The notes under the pieces are model-generated. The model saw only the letters and a program-made list of their open reading frames with translations, did no database searches and was not told the DNA's origin. Below, one piece after another: positions 1 to 11,600 of a stretch of DNA of 64,000 nt (position 1 is the first letter of the stretch; each line of letters starts with the position of its first letter). The stretch covers positions 4,340,001 through 4,404,000 of the forward strand of contig NZ_CP019966.1 of assembly GCF_003031265.1 (NCBI RefSeq), read 5' to 3'. The DNA is from Rhodopseudomonas palustris (GTDB lineage Bacteria > Pseudomonadota > Alphaproteobacteria > Rhizobiales > Xanthobacteraceae). The translations under genes and the position numbers were made by a program.

Positions 1-204
1 TTCGGCTGCGTCGGACTCGACATGAACGAATACGTCGTGACCGACCCGCGCTATTTGCGTCCCGCGGAGGTGGATTACCTTCAAGGTGATGCGGCCAAGG
101 CCAAGCGAAAGCTCGGCTGGACGTTCGAGACCTCGCTCGAGCAGATGATCGCCGAGATGGTTGAGGCCGACTTGGCCCGCCTCAAAAGCGGCGAGCGGCT
201 GTAA
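1..204 (+). CDS. gmd: GDP-mannose 4,6-dehydratase, C-terminal end (partial)
   Basis: The reading frame is open from the first base of the window, so the gene starts to the left and only about 67 C-terminal residues are present. The tail has the motif [18 protein letters not shown] followed by AKRKLGW, which is the signature end of GDP-mannose 4,6-dehydratases. In that family the enzyme converts GDP-D-mannose to GDP-4-keto-6-deoxy-D-mannose in the cytoplasm. The stop codon shares one base with the ATG of the next gene (TAATG), which implies translational coupling. The neighbour is a reductase expected to use this product, so the pair should make GDP-D-rhamnose or a related 6-deoxyhexose for surface polysaccharide. 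The catalytic part lies outside the window. Confidence 0.88.
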   Translation, partial: FGCVGLDMNEYVVTDPRYLRPAEVDYLQGDAAKAKRKLGWTFETSLEQMIAEMVEADLARLKSGERL

Positions 205-1187
205 TGGCGGCTTCGGCGCGGCCGTTCCGGATTCTCATCACTGGCTCGACCGGCTTCGTCGGGCTGCATTTGGCCACTGCAATCCGTCGGACGTTCGGCT
301 CTGGCGCCGAGATCATTTCAACCGCGCTTCAAGCCGGCAACGATCCGGCCCTCGGCAACGTGATCGCTCTCGACGTCACCGATCCGAGCGCTGTCGCCAC
401 GACGATTGCCGACCTTCAACCGAGCCACGTCGTCAATCTCGCGGCGCTCGCCGCGCCCTCTGCGGCCAATGCGGATCCGTCGGCAAGCTGGCGTGTGCAT
501 CTCGACGGGCCGCGCAATATCGGGCGCGCAATCCTGCAGGCAGCTCCGGCCTGTGTGCTGGTGCATGTCGGTTCAGGACTCGCTTACGGAAAGAACCGCC
601 CGCCGATCCATCCGACCAGCGAGGACACGGTGCTTGCCCCGACGGATGAGTATGGAGCTTCCAAGGCCGCAGCTGACGTTGCACTCGGCCCTCTGATCGC
701 CAAGGGACTGCACTGCATCCGGTTGCGGCCATTTAATCACACCGGCCCCGGTCAAACCGACGCGTTCGTCGTTCCAGCATTCGCCCGCCAAATCGCGCGG
801 ATCGAGGCAGGCCTTGCGCCACCGCAGATGCAGGTTGGCAACCTCGATGGCCAGCGCGATTTTCTCGACGTGCGCGACGTAGTGGCCGCCTATGCGGAGA
901 CGATCGTCCGCAGCGACAGCCTCGCGCCCGACACGATCCTCAACATCGCCTCGGGCGTGCCGCGCCGGATCGGCGACATGCTGCAACAATTGCTCGCAAT
1001 GGCACGCGTGCCGATCGCCGTGCAGAACGATCCGTCACGGGGCAAGAGTGATGCTGCCGATGTCATACTTGGCGATGCAAGCCGAGCACGGTCGATGCTC
1101 GACTGGCGGCCGACCATCGCGTTTGAGCAAACTCTTGCTGACGTGCTCGATGATCAAAGATCCGAGGTCGCCAAGACCGCAAAGTAA
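204..1187 (+). CDS. rmd: GDP-6-deoxy-D-mannose reductase-like NAD-dependent epimerase/dehydratase
   Basis: A 327-residue extended short-chain dehydrogenase. The N-terminus has the Rossmann glycine motif GSTGFVGLH, the catalytic YxxxK appears as YGASK, and RPFNHTGPGQ is typical of GDP-4-keto-6-deoxymannose reductases. Known members reduce the product of Gmd to GDP-D-rhamnose. The ATG overlaps the gmd stop by one base, so the two are almost certainly one operon and a two-step pathway. Length fits the family (about 300-330). A GDP-fucose synthase-like or other 4-keto reductase specificity cannot be excluded from sequence alone. Confidence 0.8.
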   Translation: MAASARPFRILITGSTGFVGLHLATAIRRTFGSGAEIISTALQAGNDPALGNVIALDVTDPSAVATTIADLQPSHVVNLAALAAPSAANADPSASWRVHLDGPRNIGRAILQAAPACVLVHVGSGLAYGKNRPPIHPTSEDTVLAPTDEYGASKAAADVALGPLIAKGLHCIRLRPFNHTGPGQTDAFVVPAFARQIARIEAGLAPPQMQVGNLDGQRDFLDVRDVVAAYAETIVRSDSLAPDTILNIASGVPRRIGDMLQQLLAMARVPIAVQNDPSRGKSDAADVILGDASRARSMLDWRPTIAFEQTLADVLDDQRSEVAKTAK

Positions 1188-1208
1188 AGCGTGACCCAGC
1201 CGCGTGGG

Positions 1209-2549
1209 CTACGCTGCAGGCTGCACGAAACGCTTAGCGAGAGCGTGGTAGATTCCTTCCTCGGCGATCAGCCGTGAGGTCGCGTAGGCGATCAGGGCGG
1301 CGGCCATCAGCGGGATAACCATCGCGTGGTTGTCGGTCATCTCGATCACGATGACGAAGGCCGTGATCGGCGCCTGCACCACGCCGGAGAAATAAGCCAC
1401 CATTCCGAGCAGCATGATCGCCGCAATTGGCGTTGCCGGAAACAACGTCGCGACGTTGCTGCCAAGCCCGGCGCCGACGGCGAGCGAGGGCGAGAAGATG
1501 CCGCCAGGCAACCCGCTGACGGAGGACAGCGTGGTCGCGAGGAATTTCAGCAAGCCGAAATCCTCAGGCAGCGCCGTGCCGCTCTCCAGCGCCGTCTTCA
1601 CCTGGCTGTATCCGGTGCCGTAGATCGTATCGCCGGAGACGAAACCGCAGACCGCAACAGCCAGGCCGCAGAGCAGCGCCACGATCAACGGACGGCGATT
1701 GAACGCCGTGCTGGCGCCGGCTGCCACAACACATCGGATGAACAGGCCGCCGGCCGCTCCACCGACGATGCCACACGCGGGAATGGCCAGCCAATCGATG
1801 CCGCCGCGCAGTCCCATCGCGCTGGTGCCGAAATACGTGTAGTTGCCGAGCAGAGCGATCGACGTCAGGCCGGCTGCCACCACCGCCGCAATAATCAGAG
1901 TGCTCGATCGCGTTTCGAACGAGCGGCTCATTTCCTCGATGCCGAAGATGATGCCCGCCAGCGGCGTGTTGAACGCCGCGGCGACGCCGGCCGAGGCGCC
2001 GGCCAGGATCAGCCCGGGCTGGCGGCGCGGCGAGAAGCGGCCGAGCGCGAACATGATCGAGGCGCCGATCTGCACCGTCGGCCCCTCGCGGCCCACCGAA
2101 GCGCCGACCAGAAGACCGAACAGCGTGAGCAGGAATTTGCCGATCGCGATCCGCAGCGACACCAGCTTCGCCCGCGCGGTCTGGTCGGTGAGGCGCCGCG
2201 CCGCGATCGCCTGCGGAATGCCGCTGCCCTGCGCATTCTGGAAGAAACGGTTGGTCAGATACACCGACAGTAGAAAGCCGAGTGGCGTTACCACAAACGG
2301 CAGGTAACGCGAGTGGCCGAGCAGGTCGGCGAAGACAAGCTGCGCCCAATCGGCAAGCTGGGCCAGTACTGCCGCCGCGGCGCCGACCACGACGCCACCG
2401 AGCAGAAAGATCGCTCGCCGCCGCGATCGCGTGGATGCGATGATCAGGATGCGTTTGTGGCGATGGGACAGAGCGAACTTCATTGCCGTGATCAGCAGCT
2501 CGGAAAGACTTGAATGAGACGTCTTTCTTGACGCCCATCGCTCAGGCAA
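1209..2549 (-). CDS. ClC-family chloride channel/antiporter
   Basis: An integral membrane protein of up to 446 residues with the conserved ClC anion-pathway motifs: GSGIP (about 108-112), GREGP (about 153-157) and GGIFSP in the C-terminal half. The gating glutamate sits in GREGP, and the internal proton glutamate seen in bacterial exchangers appears to be kept in FGIEEM. Both features favour a 2Cl-/H+ antiporter over a pure channel. No cytoplasmic CBS domains follow. The longest frame begins with TTG at 2549; an ATG at 2483 (MKFALSHRH) is a reasonable alternative and neither has a strong ribosome site. It lies downstream of the ferredoxin reductase gene but a terminator separates them. Confidence 0.9.
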   Translation of the reverse strand: MPERWASRKTSHSSLSELLITAMKFALSHRHKRILIIASTRSRRRAIFLLGGVVVGAAAAVLAQLADWAQLVFADLLGHSRYLPFVVTPLGFLLSVYLTNRFFQNAQGSGIPQAIAARRLTDQTARAKLVSLRIAIGKFLLTLFGLLVGASVGREGPTVQIGASIMFALGRFSPRRQPGLILAGASAGVAAAFNTPLAGIIFGIEEMSRSFETRSSTLIIAAVVAAGLTSIALLGNYTYFGTSAMGLRGGIDWLAIPACGIVGGAAGGLFIRCVVAAGASTAFNRRPLIVALLCGLAVAVCGFVSGDTIYGTGYSQVKTALESGTALPEDFGLLKFLATTLSSVSGLPGGIFSPSLAVGAGLGSNVATLFPATPIAAIMLLGMVAYFSGVVQAPITAFVIVIEMTDNHAMVIPLMAAALIAYATSRLIAEEGIYHALAKRFVQPAA

Positions 2550-2606
2550 GTCCAGCGCACCCCGGCGTCACTTTGACGTGACCTACGCGGGATAGCCCCA
2601 AAACAA

Positions 2607-2633
2607 AAGAGCGCGCCCACCGGGCGCGCTCTT
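2607..2633 (-). terminator. Rho-independent terminator after the ferredoxin-NADP reductase gene
   Basis: A perfect 12-bp inverted repeat (arms 2607-2618 and 2622-2633, loop ACC). Read on the minus strand the hairpin is followed by a T-rich stretch (TTGTTTTGG). It lies about 25 bases after the reductase stop codon and before the ClC gene. Confidence 0.85.
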
Positions 2634-2657
2634 CAAGGATCAAATAAGCCGGCGTTC

Positions 2658-3797
<1,140 letters not shown>

Positions 3798-3847
3798 CTA
3801 GCGCAAGTTTTGCGTTCAATGGTTCTAAAAAGCCCGGAGAATGGCCC

Positions 3848-4303
3848 TTGACCGCACGATCTCGTGACCACGCGCTGCCGCAGCTCGCTGATTTCCCCTT
3901 CCGTCTCGCCGACAACGTCCGCTTCGCCGACCTCGACCCAAATAACCACGTCAACAACGCGGTTTACGCCAGTTATTTCGAGACCGGCCGGGTCACGCTG
4001 ATGAAGGATCCGAACGCCGGACTGATCCCGCCGGGACTATCTTGGGTGCTGGTGCGGCTGGATATTCACTTTCGCAGCGAACTGCACTGGCCGGGCCAGA
4101 TCGAGCTTGGACTCGGCCTGGTCAAGCTCGGTCGCACGTCGACACATTTCGATCAGGTGGTGTTTTCCGAGGGCGTCTGCGTCGCTTCGGCGCGCGCCGT
4201 GACGGTGCTTGTCGACGAGAGCAGCCGCAAGCCGACGCCGCTGACCGAACAAATCATCACCAATCTCGGGCCGTGGTGGCGCCGCGGCATCGAACACGAT
4301 TGA
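3848..4303 (+). CDS. Hotdog-fold acyl-CoA thioesterase (4HBT family)
   Basis: About 151 residues. The sequence RFADLDPNNHVNNAVY with a following YFETGR matches the helix and active-site strand of 4-hydroxybenzoyl-CoA-type thioesterases, which hydrolyse acyl-CoA or aromatic CoA thioesters. The frame opens at a TTG at 3785, but those first 21 residues do not resemble the family. I prefer the TTG at 3848, which has GGAGA about eight bases upstream. An out-of-frame ATG at 3841 is not a start for this protein. The substrate is not predictable. It is divergent from the ferredoxin reductase gene, with a shared promoter region at 3687-3847. Confidence 0.78.
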   Translation: MTARSRDHALPQLADFPFRLADNVRFADLDPNNHVNNAVYASYFETGRVTLMKDPNAGLIPPGLSWVLVRLDIHFRSELHWPGQIELGLGLVKLGRTSTHFDQVVFSEGVCVASARAVTVLVDESSRKPTPLTEQIITNLGPWWRRGIEHD

Positions 4304-4350
4304 TATCAGCGGCGCGGCTGCTGAGCTTTCAAAATCAGCCGAGACAAAAT

Positions 4351-4384
4351 GGCGGCTGCGCGCCCAACGAAGCGGGCAGCCGCC
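4351..4384 (-). terminator. Probable terminator after the 2Fe-2S ferredoxin gene
   Basis: Inverted repeat with 9-bp outer arms (4351-4359 and 4376-4384) and partial pairing inside. On the minus strand it is followed by ATTTTGTC. It sits about 100 bases after the ferredoxin stop codon, between two convergent genes. Confidence 0.6.
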
Positions 4385-4480
4385 GCGCTGAGCGCGGCAG
4401 GCTTAGTTCTGAGAAACAAACTCATACGAGACTGTCGCGCAGCAGACCCCGCGACACGCCTCCGATAGCAATAGCGGAAA

Positions 4481-4801
4481 TCAGGCTTGGCGTTCGGGCG
4501 TGGTGACGATCAGCCCGTCGAGTTCGTTCGAGACCTTGATCTGGCACGACAGCCGCGAGTTCGGGCGCACGTCGTAGCCGAAGTCGAGCATGTCTTCTTC
4601 CATCGGCGACGGGCCGCCGACCTTCTCGCGCCAGGCTTCGTCGACATAGACGTGGCAGGTCGCGCAGGCGCAGGCGCCGCCGCATTCTGCCTCAACGCCA
4701 GGGATGGCATTGCGGATCGCCGCTTCCATCACCGTCGCGCCTTCTTCGACTTCGACAGTGCGGGTTTCACCGGTGTGATCAACGAAGTTAATCTTGGCCA
4801 T
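4481..4801 (-). CDS. 2Fe-2S ferredoxin, adrenodoxin/putidaredoxin type
   Basis: A complete 106-residue ferredoxin. The cluster-binding cysteines lie in CGGACACATC with a fourth in SRLSCQIKV, the C-x5-C-x2-C...C pattern of the vertebrate-type (ISC Fdx, adrenodoxin, putidaredoxin) class. Such proteins deliver single electrons to cytochromes P450 or to iron-sulfur cluster assembly. R. palustris has several P450 redox partners of this type, called palustrisredoxins; I believe this is one of them, but that is from memory. No P450 or isc genes are adjacent. The nearby TrxR-like ferredoxin reductase is a possible but unproven electron donor. Confidence 0.93.
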   Translation of the reverse strand: MAKINFVDHTGETRTVEVEEGATVMEAAIRNAIPGVEAECGGACACATCHVYVDEAWREKVGGPSPMEEDMLDFGYDVRPNSRLSCQIKVSNELDGLIVTTPERQA

Positions 4802-4897
4802 GATTGCTCGTCGGACGCTTTGCTCGTTTTATGAATTATGGGCTGACGCGCCAGTCCTATAGCGTCTCGGCCGACGTTCCGCCAGCCGTTACGCCTT

Positions 4898-5287
4898 TCA
4901 AAAGCCAGGACGAGTCGGGTTGAAGCGGTCGTCGATCGCGGCCCGGGCATGATCGACCGCAGCTTCCAATACGGCGAGCGGTTCCGCCGCATCCTCGCCG
5001 CGGCGCAAGGCGTCCTCGAGGCTCGTGGCGGCTTCCGCCACGGCGAACGCCCCGATCGCGCGGGCCGAGCCTTTCAACGTATGCGCGAGCGCGGCGGCGT
5101 CGGCCGGCCAGGAGGCGAGCAGCGCCATCAGGCTTGCAGCCTGGGCGGTGAACAGCAGCAGCACTTCGCGCTCGAGTGCGGCGTCGCCCAGCGTCATCTT
5201 ATAAAGATGCGCGTCATCGATCGGCTCGAAGTCCGGAACCAGCGGCGGCGATGGCATCCATTCGATCCGTTCGACCTGTATCGGCAC
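4898..5287 (-). CDS. Hpt-domain histidine phosphotransfer protein
   Basis: A small helical protein of about 129 residues. LAHTLKGSARAIGA is the classic Hpt motif, with the histidine as the phosphoacceptor and LKGSA following it. Stand-alone Hpt proteins pass phosphoryl groups between hybrid kinases and response regulators. The frame opens at TTG 5329. I favour GTG 5287, which has GAGG five bases upstream; ATG 5257 is also possible. No kinase or regulator gene is adjacent. It is divergent from the giant polar protein gene, with a CtrA-type site in the shared intergenic region, so a cell-cycle link is conceivable but only inferred. Confidence 0.82.
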   Translation of the reverse strand: MPIQVERIEWMPSPPLVPDFEPIDDAHLYKMTLGDAALEREVLLLFTAQAASLMALLASWPADAAALAHTLKGSARAIGAFAVAEAATSLEDALRRGEDAAEPLAVLEAAVDHARAAIDDRFNPTRPGF

Positions 5288-5697
5288 GTTCACCTCGGCA
5301 CAGAATTGCGGTTTTCCACATCTCGGCAATCCAGGCCGAGAAGCGAACCACGAGTCTAGTTAACGCATCCTTGCAGGTGCAGCCGCACCGTTTTGGCACA
5401 ACGTCGCCGAGTTGCCGCGATGATGTCGCTAAAATGCCACCGTTACCGCTCGGGCCGGTAGGATTTTTGCGTCCTCCGAAGGGCTTAGCCGGGTATGCCG
5501 TTAACGATGATTAAGAAAGTCTTAATCCAAACCATTTCATTCGCGCGATCCAGCCAATAGGATGTTTCAGGAAGTGGCGGACAAAAGCGCGGTGGGAATG
5601 GGGTTCAACTTCGCCGTGCTGGGGGAGCACCGAGGGGCCTTTCTGCGGTCTCCACTGAACCGACGTCCCCGGATGCGTAACAAGGGCGTAAATCAAG
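5288..5697. other. Intergenic region between the Hpt gene and the giant repeat protein gene
   Basis: About 410 bases with no convincing gene. It must hold the divergent promoters for both neighbours. The only clear signal is the dyad and CtrA-type motif at 5509-5527. A 70-codon frame on the minus strand (5511-5723) crosses the start of the giant gene and is not convincing. Confidence 0.6.
5509..5527. promoter_or_regulatory. Perfect 8-bp dyad containing a TTAA-N7-TTAA (CtrA-type) box
   Basis: Arms GATTAAGA (5509-5516) and TCTTAATC (5520-5527) are perfect inverted repeats around AAG. Inside, 5511-5525 reads TTAA, seven bases, TTAA, which matches the core consensus of the alphaproteobacterial cell-cycle regulator CtrA. 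It ends about 170 bases upstream of the giant gene start. A second TTAA at 5501-5504 is spaced by only six bases and does not fit. Binding by CtrA is an inference. Confidence 0.55.
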
Positions 5698-8600
5698 ATG
5701 GCGAACAATCCTAAGAAGATCAAAGATCCGACCGAAGTCGCGCTGTCGGCGATTCAGGAAGCCCTGAATATCCCCGATGCGCCTCCGGCCGGTGACGATC
5801 AGGCCGCCGGGCCAAAGGAAAGTGTGCCAAACTCGGACAGCCCCGAGCCCAGCTTCTCCGAGCTGACGGAGCTGGCCGGGGAGCCGCGGATCACGCCGCC
5901 GGCGCCGAGCTTCGAGCCGGCCGCCGAGCGCAGCTTCGCCAGCCGCCCCGCCAACGACGACCGCGAAACCATCGGCCAGCTGCTGCAGTCGCTGCAGAAG
6001 GGTCGCACCACCCGTAACGTTTATACGCTCGCCACTATTTTCGCCGGCGTCTGGGTGTTCGGCGGCATCATTCTGACCGTCAGCTTCCTGCCCGCCCTGC
6101 AGGCGCTAGTCGGCCAGGGCAGCGGCGGAACGCTGGCGCTCGCCGGCCTCGCCGCGCTGTTCTTCGCGCCGGTGATGCTGTTCTACTTCCTCGCCAGCCT
6201 CGCGTGGCGCGGCCAGGAGCTGCGGATGATCGCGCAGTCGATGGCGCAGGTCGCGATCCGCTTTTCCGAACCTGAAATCGCCGCCAGCGACTCGGTGGTA
6301 ACCGTCGGTCAGGCGATCCGCCGCGAGGTCGCCGCGATGGGCGACGGCGTCGAGCGTGCGATTGCGCGCGCCAGCGAACTGGAGGCGCTGGTCGCCAACG
6401 AAGTGTCGGCGCTGGAGCGCGCCTATTCGGACAACGAAGTCCGCATTCGCGCGCTGCTGCAGGACATCGCGCATCAGCGCGACAACCTGGTCGGTCAGGC
6501 CGAGCAGGTTCGCAGCGCCATTTCCGGTGTGCAGATCGACCTCCGCCACGACATCGCACTGATCTCGGACGCGATCGCCAGCCGCGTCGACGAAGTCGCC
6601 AAGAGCATCACCAGCGCCCTGGAAGAGCGCGGCGCCCACATCACCAGCGCCCTCAGCCACGCCGGCGACAACATGATTCTTGCGCTCGGTGAGCGCGGCG
6701 GCGAACTGCTTGACCGCCTCGAAGAAGCCAGCGCCGAGACCACCCGCGCGGTGCTCGATGCCAGCGAGCGGCTGACCACCAGCCTGAACTTCAAGACCGG
6801 CCATGTGCACGCCGAGTTCGTCGAACTGGCCGATCGCGTCCACGACATGATGAACGAGCGGCTCGACCGCATCACCACCGATTTCGAGCAGCGCTCCTCG
6901 ACCATCATCGACGGCATTTCGGAGCGCACCGAGCAGGTGCAGGATTCGCTGAAGAACTCCGGCGACTCGCTGCTGCTCGAACTCGAGCTGCGCAGCACCG
7001 ATCTGGTCAACAAGATCGACGACGCCGGCCATCGCCTCGCCGATCAGATCCTGACCAGCGGCGACAAGGCGAGCGAAGCACTCGACGTCACCGTCAACAC
7101 GCTGGTCGCCAAGGTGGTGAGCCAGACCGAAGCGACCCACGACACGCTCAGCATTCAGATGAGCGCGTTCGACGACCTGGTGAAGCAGCAGGGCACCGAG
7201 CTCGCCGAGAAGTTCGCGCGCGACAGCGGCACGCTCGGCGCACTGATCACCCGCCACATCTCCGAATTCGACCGCACCGTGAAGACGTTCGGCGGCGAGA
7301 TCGTCGAGCGGATGGGCCAGCGTACCCAGGACATCAACGAGACCCTGAAGACCTACGTCGACAATTTCGATCAGCGCGTCGCGAGCAGCTCCGGCGAAAT
7401 CACCGCGCGGCTGGACGACCGTCTGCATCAGTTTGAAAGCCTGTTCGACACCCGCGTCGGCAGCCTCGACGGCACGATCGACAACCGCCTCAAGTCGCTC
7501 GACGACACCGTCGGCAACCATCTCAACTCGCTCGAACGCATCCTCGATACCCGCACCGAAGCCGTCACCGGCAACATCGACGGCCGCATCGAGAAGCTCG
7601 CCTCGACGCTGTCGACCGGGGCCGCCAACGCGGTGGAAGCGATCGACTCGCGGATCGTGCAGCTCAGCACCACGCTGTCGACCGGCACCTCGAGCGCGGC
7701 GGACATCATCGACGGCCGCATCGCGACGCTGACCACGACGCTGTCGACCGGCGCCGCGAACGCCGTCGAAGTGATCGACGACCGCATCACCACGCTCACC
7801 ACCACGCTGTCGACCGGGACGGTGCAGGCGATCGAAGCGATCGACTCCCGGCTTACCCACCTCACCCACTCGCTCACCGACGGCACCGCGCAGGCGATCG
7901 ACGCGATCGATCGCCGCATCGGCGCGGTCACGGAGACTATCGACAGCCGCACCGCCAATCTCAGCACCACCGTCAGTGCGCGCTTCCAGGAGATCCACGA
8001 CGGCCTGGAGAACCGCGTCACTGCGGTGATCAACGACGTCGACCTCCGCGTGTCGCAGTTCGAAGACCTGCTCGGCTCGCGCATCGAAGCGGTCGCCGGC
8101 CGGTTCGAGAGCAGCGGCCGCGAGGCCAGCGAGATGCTGATGGCGCGTGCCGAAGAGCTGTCGCAGGGCATCAAGACCAACGTCGCCGACGCCGAACGCA
8201 CCCTCACCCATCTGGTGGTCAGCACCAGCGACACCATCCGCAGCAGCACCCAGTCGGCACGCGACTCGATGCTGTCGGTGTCGAACGATGTCGGCGCTCA
8301 GCTGCAAGTCACCTCGGCGGAGATCGAACGCGCCCTCACCACGGTCGGCACCACCGCGGCCGCCACCGTCGTATCGAGCGCGACCGAAGCTCAGGCCAAG
8401 CTCACCATGGTGTCGAGCGAAGCCGCGATGCAGTTCCGCTCGCTGTCCGACGACATCGAACGCACGCTGTCGGCCGCCGGCACCGCCACCGTCGCTACCG
8501 TGCTGGCCGGCGCCCGCGAGGCCCAGACTACGCTGGTCGCGACTTCCACCGACGTCACCACTCAGGTGAAGTCGCTGGCGTCAGACATCGAGCGCACCCT

Positions 8601-11600
8601 CAGCGAAGTCGGCGGCCATGCGGCTGCGTCGCTGCTCGGCAGCGCGCGCGAAGCGCAGAGCACGCTGACCTCGACCTCGACCGAAGTCGCCACCCAGGTG
8701 AAGTCGCTCGCCTCGGAGATCGAGCGCAGCCTGACTGAAGCCGGCGGCAGCACCGCAGCGTCGGTCCTGAGCAGCGCCCGAGAGGCCCAGACCGCCCTCA
8801 CCACCACCTCGGCCGACGTCGCCAATCAGGTGAAGTCGCTCGCCGTCGACATCGAACGCACCCTCACCGGTGCCGGTGACACCACTTCGGCCTCGGTGCT
8901 GGCGAGCGCCCGCGAAGCTCACGCCACGCTGGTGTCGGCTTCGTCCGAAGTCACCGGCCAGATCCGCTCGCTGTCGACCGACATCGAACGTACGCTGTAT
9001 GCGGCCGGCAACGCCACCGCCGAAGCCGTGCTCAGCGGCGCCCGGTCGGCGCAGTCCACCCTGGTCTCGGCCTCGGAAGAAGCCTCCGATAAGGTCAAAT
9101 CGCTCAGCGACGACATCCAGCGCACGCTGGTCGCGGCGTCGTCGGAAGCGGCCAACCAGGTCACGACCCTCACCGCCGACGTCGAACGCCGGCTGTCCGC
9201 TTCGGGCGCCAACACCATCGAGACCATCGTGGCCGGTGCGCGTGAAGCGCAGAACACCCTGGTGGCAACCTCGACCGAAGCCGCCAACCAGGTGAAATCG
9301 CTGGCCAGCGACATCGAGCGCACGCTGACCGCCGCCGGCAGCGCAACCGCCGGCACGCTGCTGGCCAGTGCGCGCGAAGTCCAGACCACCCTGGTGTCGA
9401 CTTCGACCGAGTCGGCCGATCAGGTTCGGTCGATCGCCGCCGATGTCGAGCGCACGCTGGTGGCTGCCGGCCGCAGCACCGCCGACTCGATCGTGGCGAG
9501 TGCCCGTGAGGCCCAGACCTCGCTGGCCACCGCGTCGGGCGAAGCCGCCAACCACGTCAAGTCGCTGGCGATCGATGTCGAGCGTACGCTGACCAGCGTC
9601 GGTGCCGCGACCGCCTCGACCATCCTCGACAGCGCCCGCCAGGTGCAGTCGACGCTGACCACCAGCTCGGTCGATGCCGCCAGCCAGATCAAGGCGCTCT
9701 CTGCCGAGATCGAGCAGACGCTGTCGGCTGTGACCGCCAACACCACCGACCACATCCAGGTCAGTGCCTCGGCGGCTCAGGCCACCTTGGTGGCGATGTC
9801 CAACGAGGTCAGCGCCAAGATCAAGTCGACCTCGGCCGACGTCGAGCGTTCGGTGTTCGCCGCCAGCGGTAGCTTCGGCTCGACCATCACCGCCAAGAGC
9901 GAGGAGATCGTCGGCTACGTGCAGCAGCAGGCCGAGCGGCTGTCGCTGATCATCGACGGCAAGCGCGGCGTGCTGGTCGAAGCCATCGCCGGCAAGACCA
10001 GCCAGCTCACCACCGAAATCGATCGCGTCACCAGCGATGCGCTGAACGCCATCGAGTCGCGCGGCAAGACCTTCTCGAACTCGATCCTGACCAACGGCAC
10101 CGAAGTCGCCCGCTCGATCACCGGCGCCGGCGATCTGGCCACCAACGCGATCAACAAGTCGCTCAAGGATCTCGACCTCGCGTCGCGGTCGGCGATCGAA
10201 CAGTCGCGCCAGGTCTCGATCACCGCGGTTACCGAGATGCAGGAGACCAGCAAGATCCTGCGCACCGACACCGTGGCTCTGTTCGAGCGGCTGCGTGAAG
10301 GCAACATCCTGCTGCAGGAAGTGCTCACCGGCGCCCACGAGAACCTCAACTCGCTGGAGCGCGCGCTGGTCACCCGCGTCGCCGACTTCGTCACCACCAT
10401 GAACGAGGTCAACGCCCGCAGCGGCGCCGCCACGCAGACGCTGGAAGACCAGCTCACCGGCTTCCACACCAAGACCGCCCGGGCGCTGGAAGATCTCGGC
10501 GCGCTGTCGGCGCAGTTCGAAGCTCACGGCCATGCTTTGGCCGAGGCCGCCGACCTGCTCGAGCACAGCAACCGCCAGGCCTCGACCTCGGTCAGCGATC
10601 GCAAGGAAGCACTGGAATCGCTGGTCACCACCCTCGATCTGCGCACTGCCGATCTCGACCAGCGGCTCGGCCGGTTCACCAGCCTGCTGGATGAATCGCT
10701 CGCCGCCGCCGAGGAGCGCGCCCGCGACGTCGCGCGGATCGTCGCCGAAACCGCCGGTGCCGGCTCCGCCAGCATCACGCAGCAGTTCGAAGCGGTGCGC
10801 AGCGCCGCAGAGCAGGAGCGCCGTCTCACCGTCGAGGCGATGCATCAGGTCTATAAGCAAGGCACCCAGGAAGCCGACGCGCTGTTCAAGCAATCGGCCG
10901 ATCGCTTCACCTCGATCGTCCAGGGCATCAAGCAGATGGCCGCCGAGATGCAGCACGAGCTCGAATCCACCCGCGAGGAGCTGCGCCGCGGCGTGCTCGA
11001 AATCCCGCAGGAGGCCGCCGAGAGCACTGCGCAGATGCGCAAGGTGATCGTCGACCAGATCGAGGCGCTGGCCGAGCTCAACCGCATCGTCGCCCGCCAC
11101 GGCCGCGGTATGGACGTGGTGACGCCGACCCGCGCCGCCACCGCGACCACCCGCGAGGAAGAGCCGGTGCTGGCCACCGCCAGCGTTGGACGTGCCGAAA
11201 CGGTCGCCGCCCGCCCTGCCCCGCGCAGCCGGGAATCCAGCGCCGCGACGCTGCCGCCGCCGGACCTCGGCATGCCGGTCGGCCCGCGCCGCACCGAAGC
11301 GCCGCCGGTCGCGCCGAGCAACGCCGACCAGGGCCGTGACGGCTGGCTGTCAGAGCTGCTCAACCGTGCCGACACCAGCGCCGAGCGTGAACCGCCGCGC
11401 GGCCGCGCCGCCCAGCAGGCTCAGGCTGCGATGAGCGGCAATCCGCTGGAGTCGCTGTCGCTCGACATCGGCCGGCTGATGGACCGCAACCTCGCGCTGG
11501 AGATGTGGGAGCGCTACCAGCGCGGTGAGGCGAAGTCCTTCACCAAGCGGCTCTACACTCCGGCCGGCCAGAAGGCGTTCGACGAAGTCGCCCGCAAATA

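Noticed and set aside
1326..2273. Plus-strand frame of 315 codons opposite the ClC gene
   Set aside because: It is Arg/Gln/Asp-rich shadow sequence; the minus strand carries all ClC motifs.
5511..5723. 70-codon minus-strand gene upstream of the giant gene
   Set aside because: It overlaps the start of the giant gene, has no ribosome site I trust and no recognisable sequence.
7600..9870. Regular direct repeats that could suggest a CRISPR array or satellite
   Set aside because: The units are 66 and 132 bases, in frame, diverged at synonymous sites and fully inside a coding region; there are no unique spacers.
6106..11100. Very long minus-strand open frames (about 733 and 839 codons) opposite the giant gene
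   Set aside because: They mirror the repeat structure of the plus-strand gene and arise from its biased codon use. Their translations are low-complexity and lack domain motifs.
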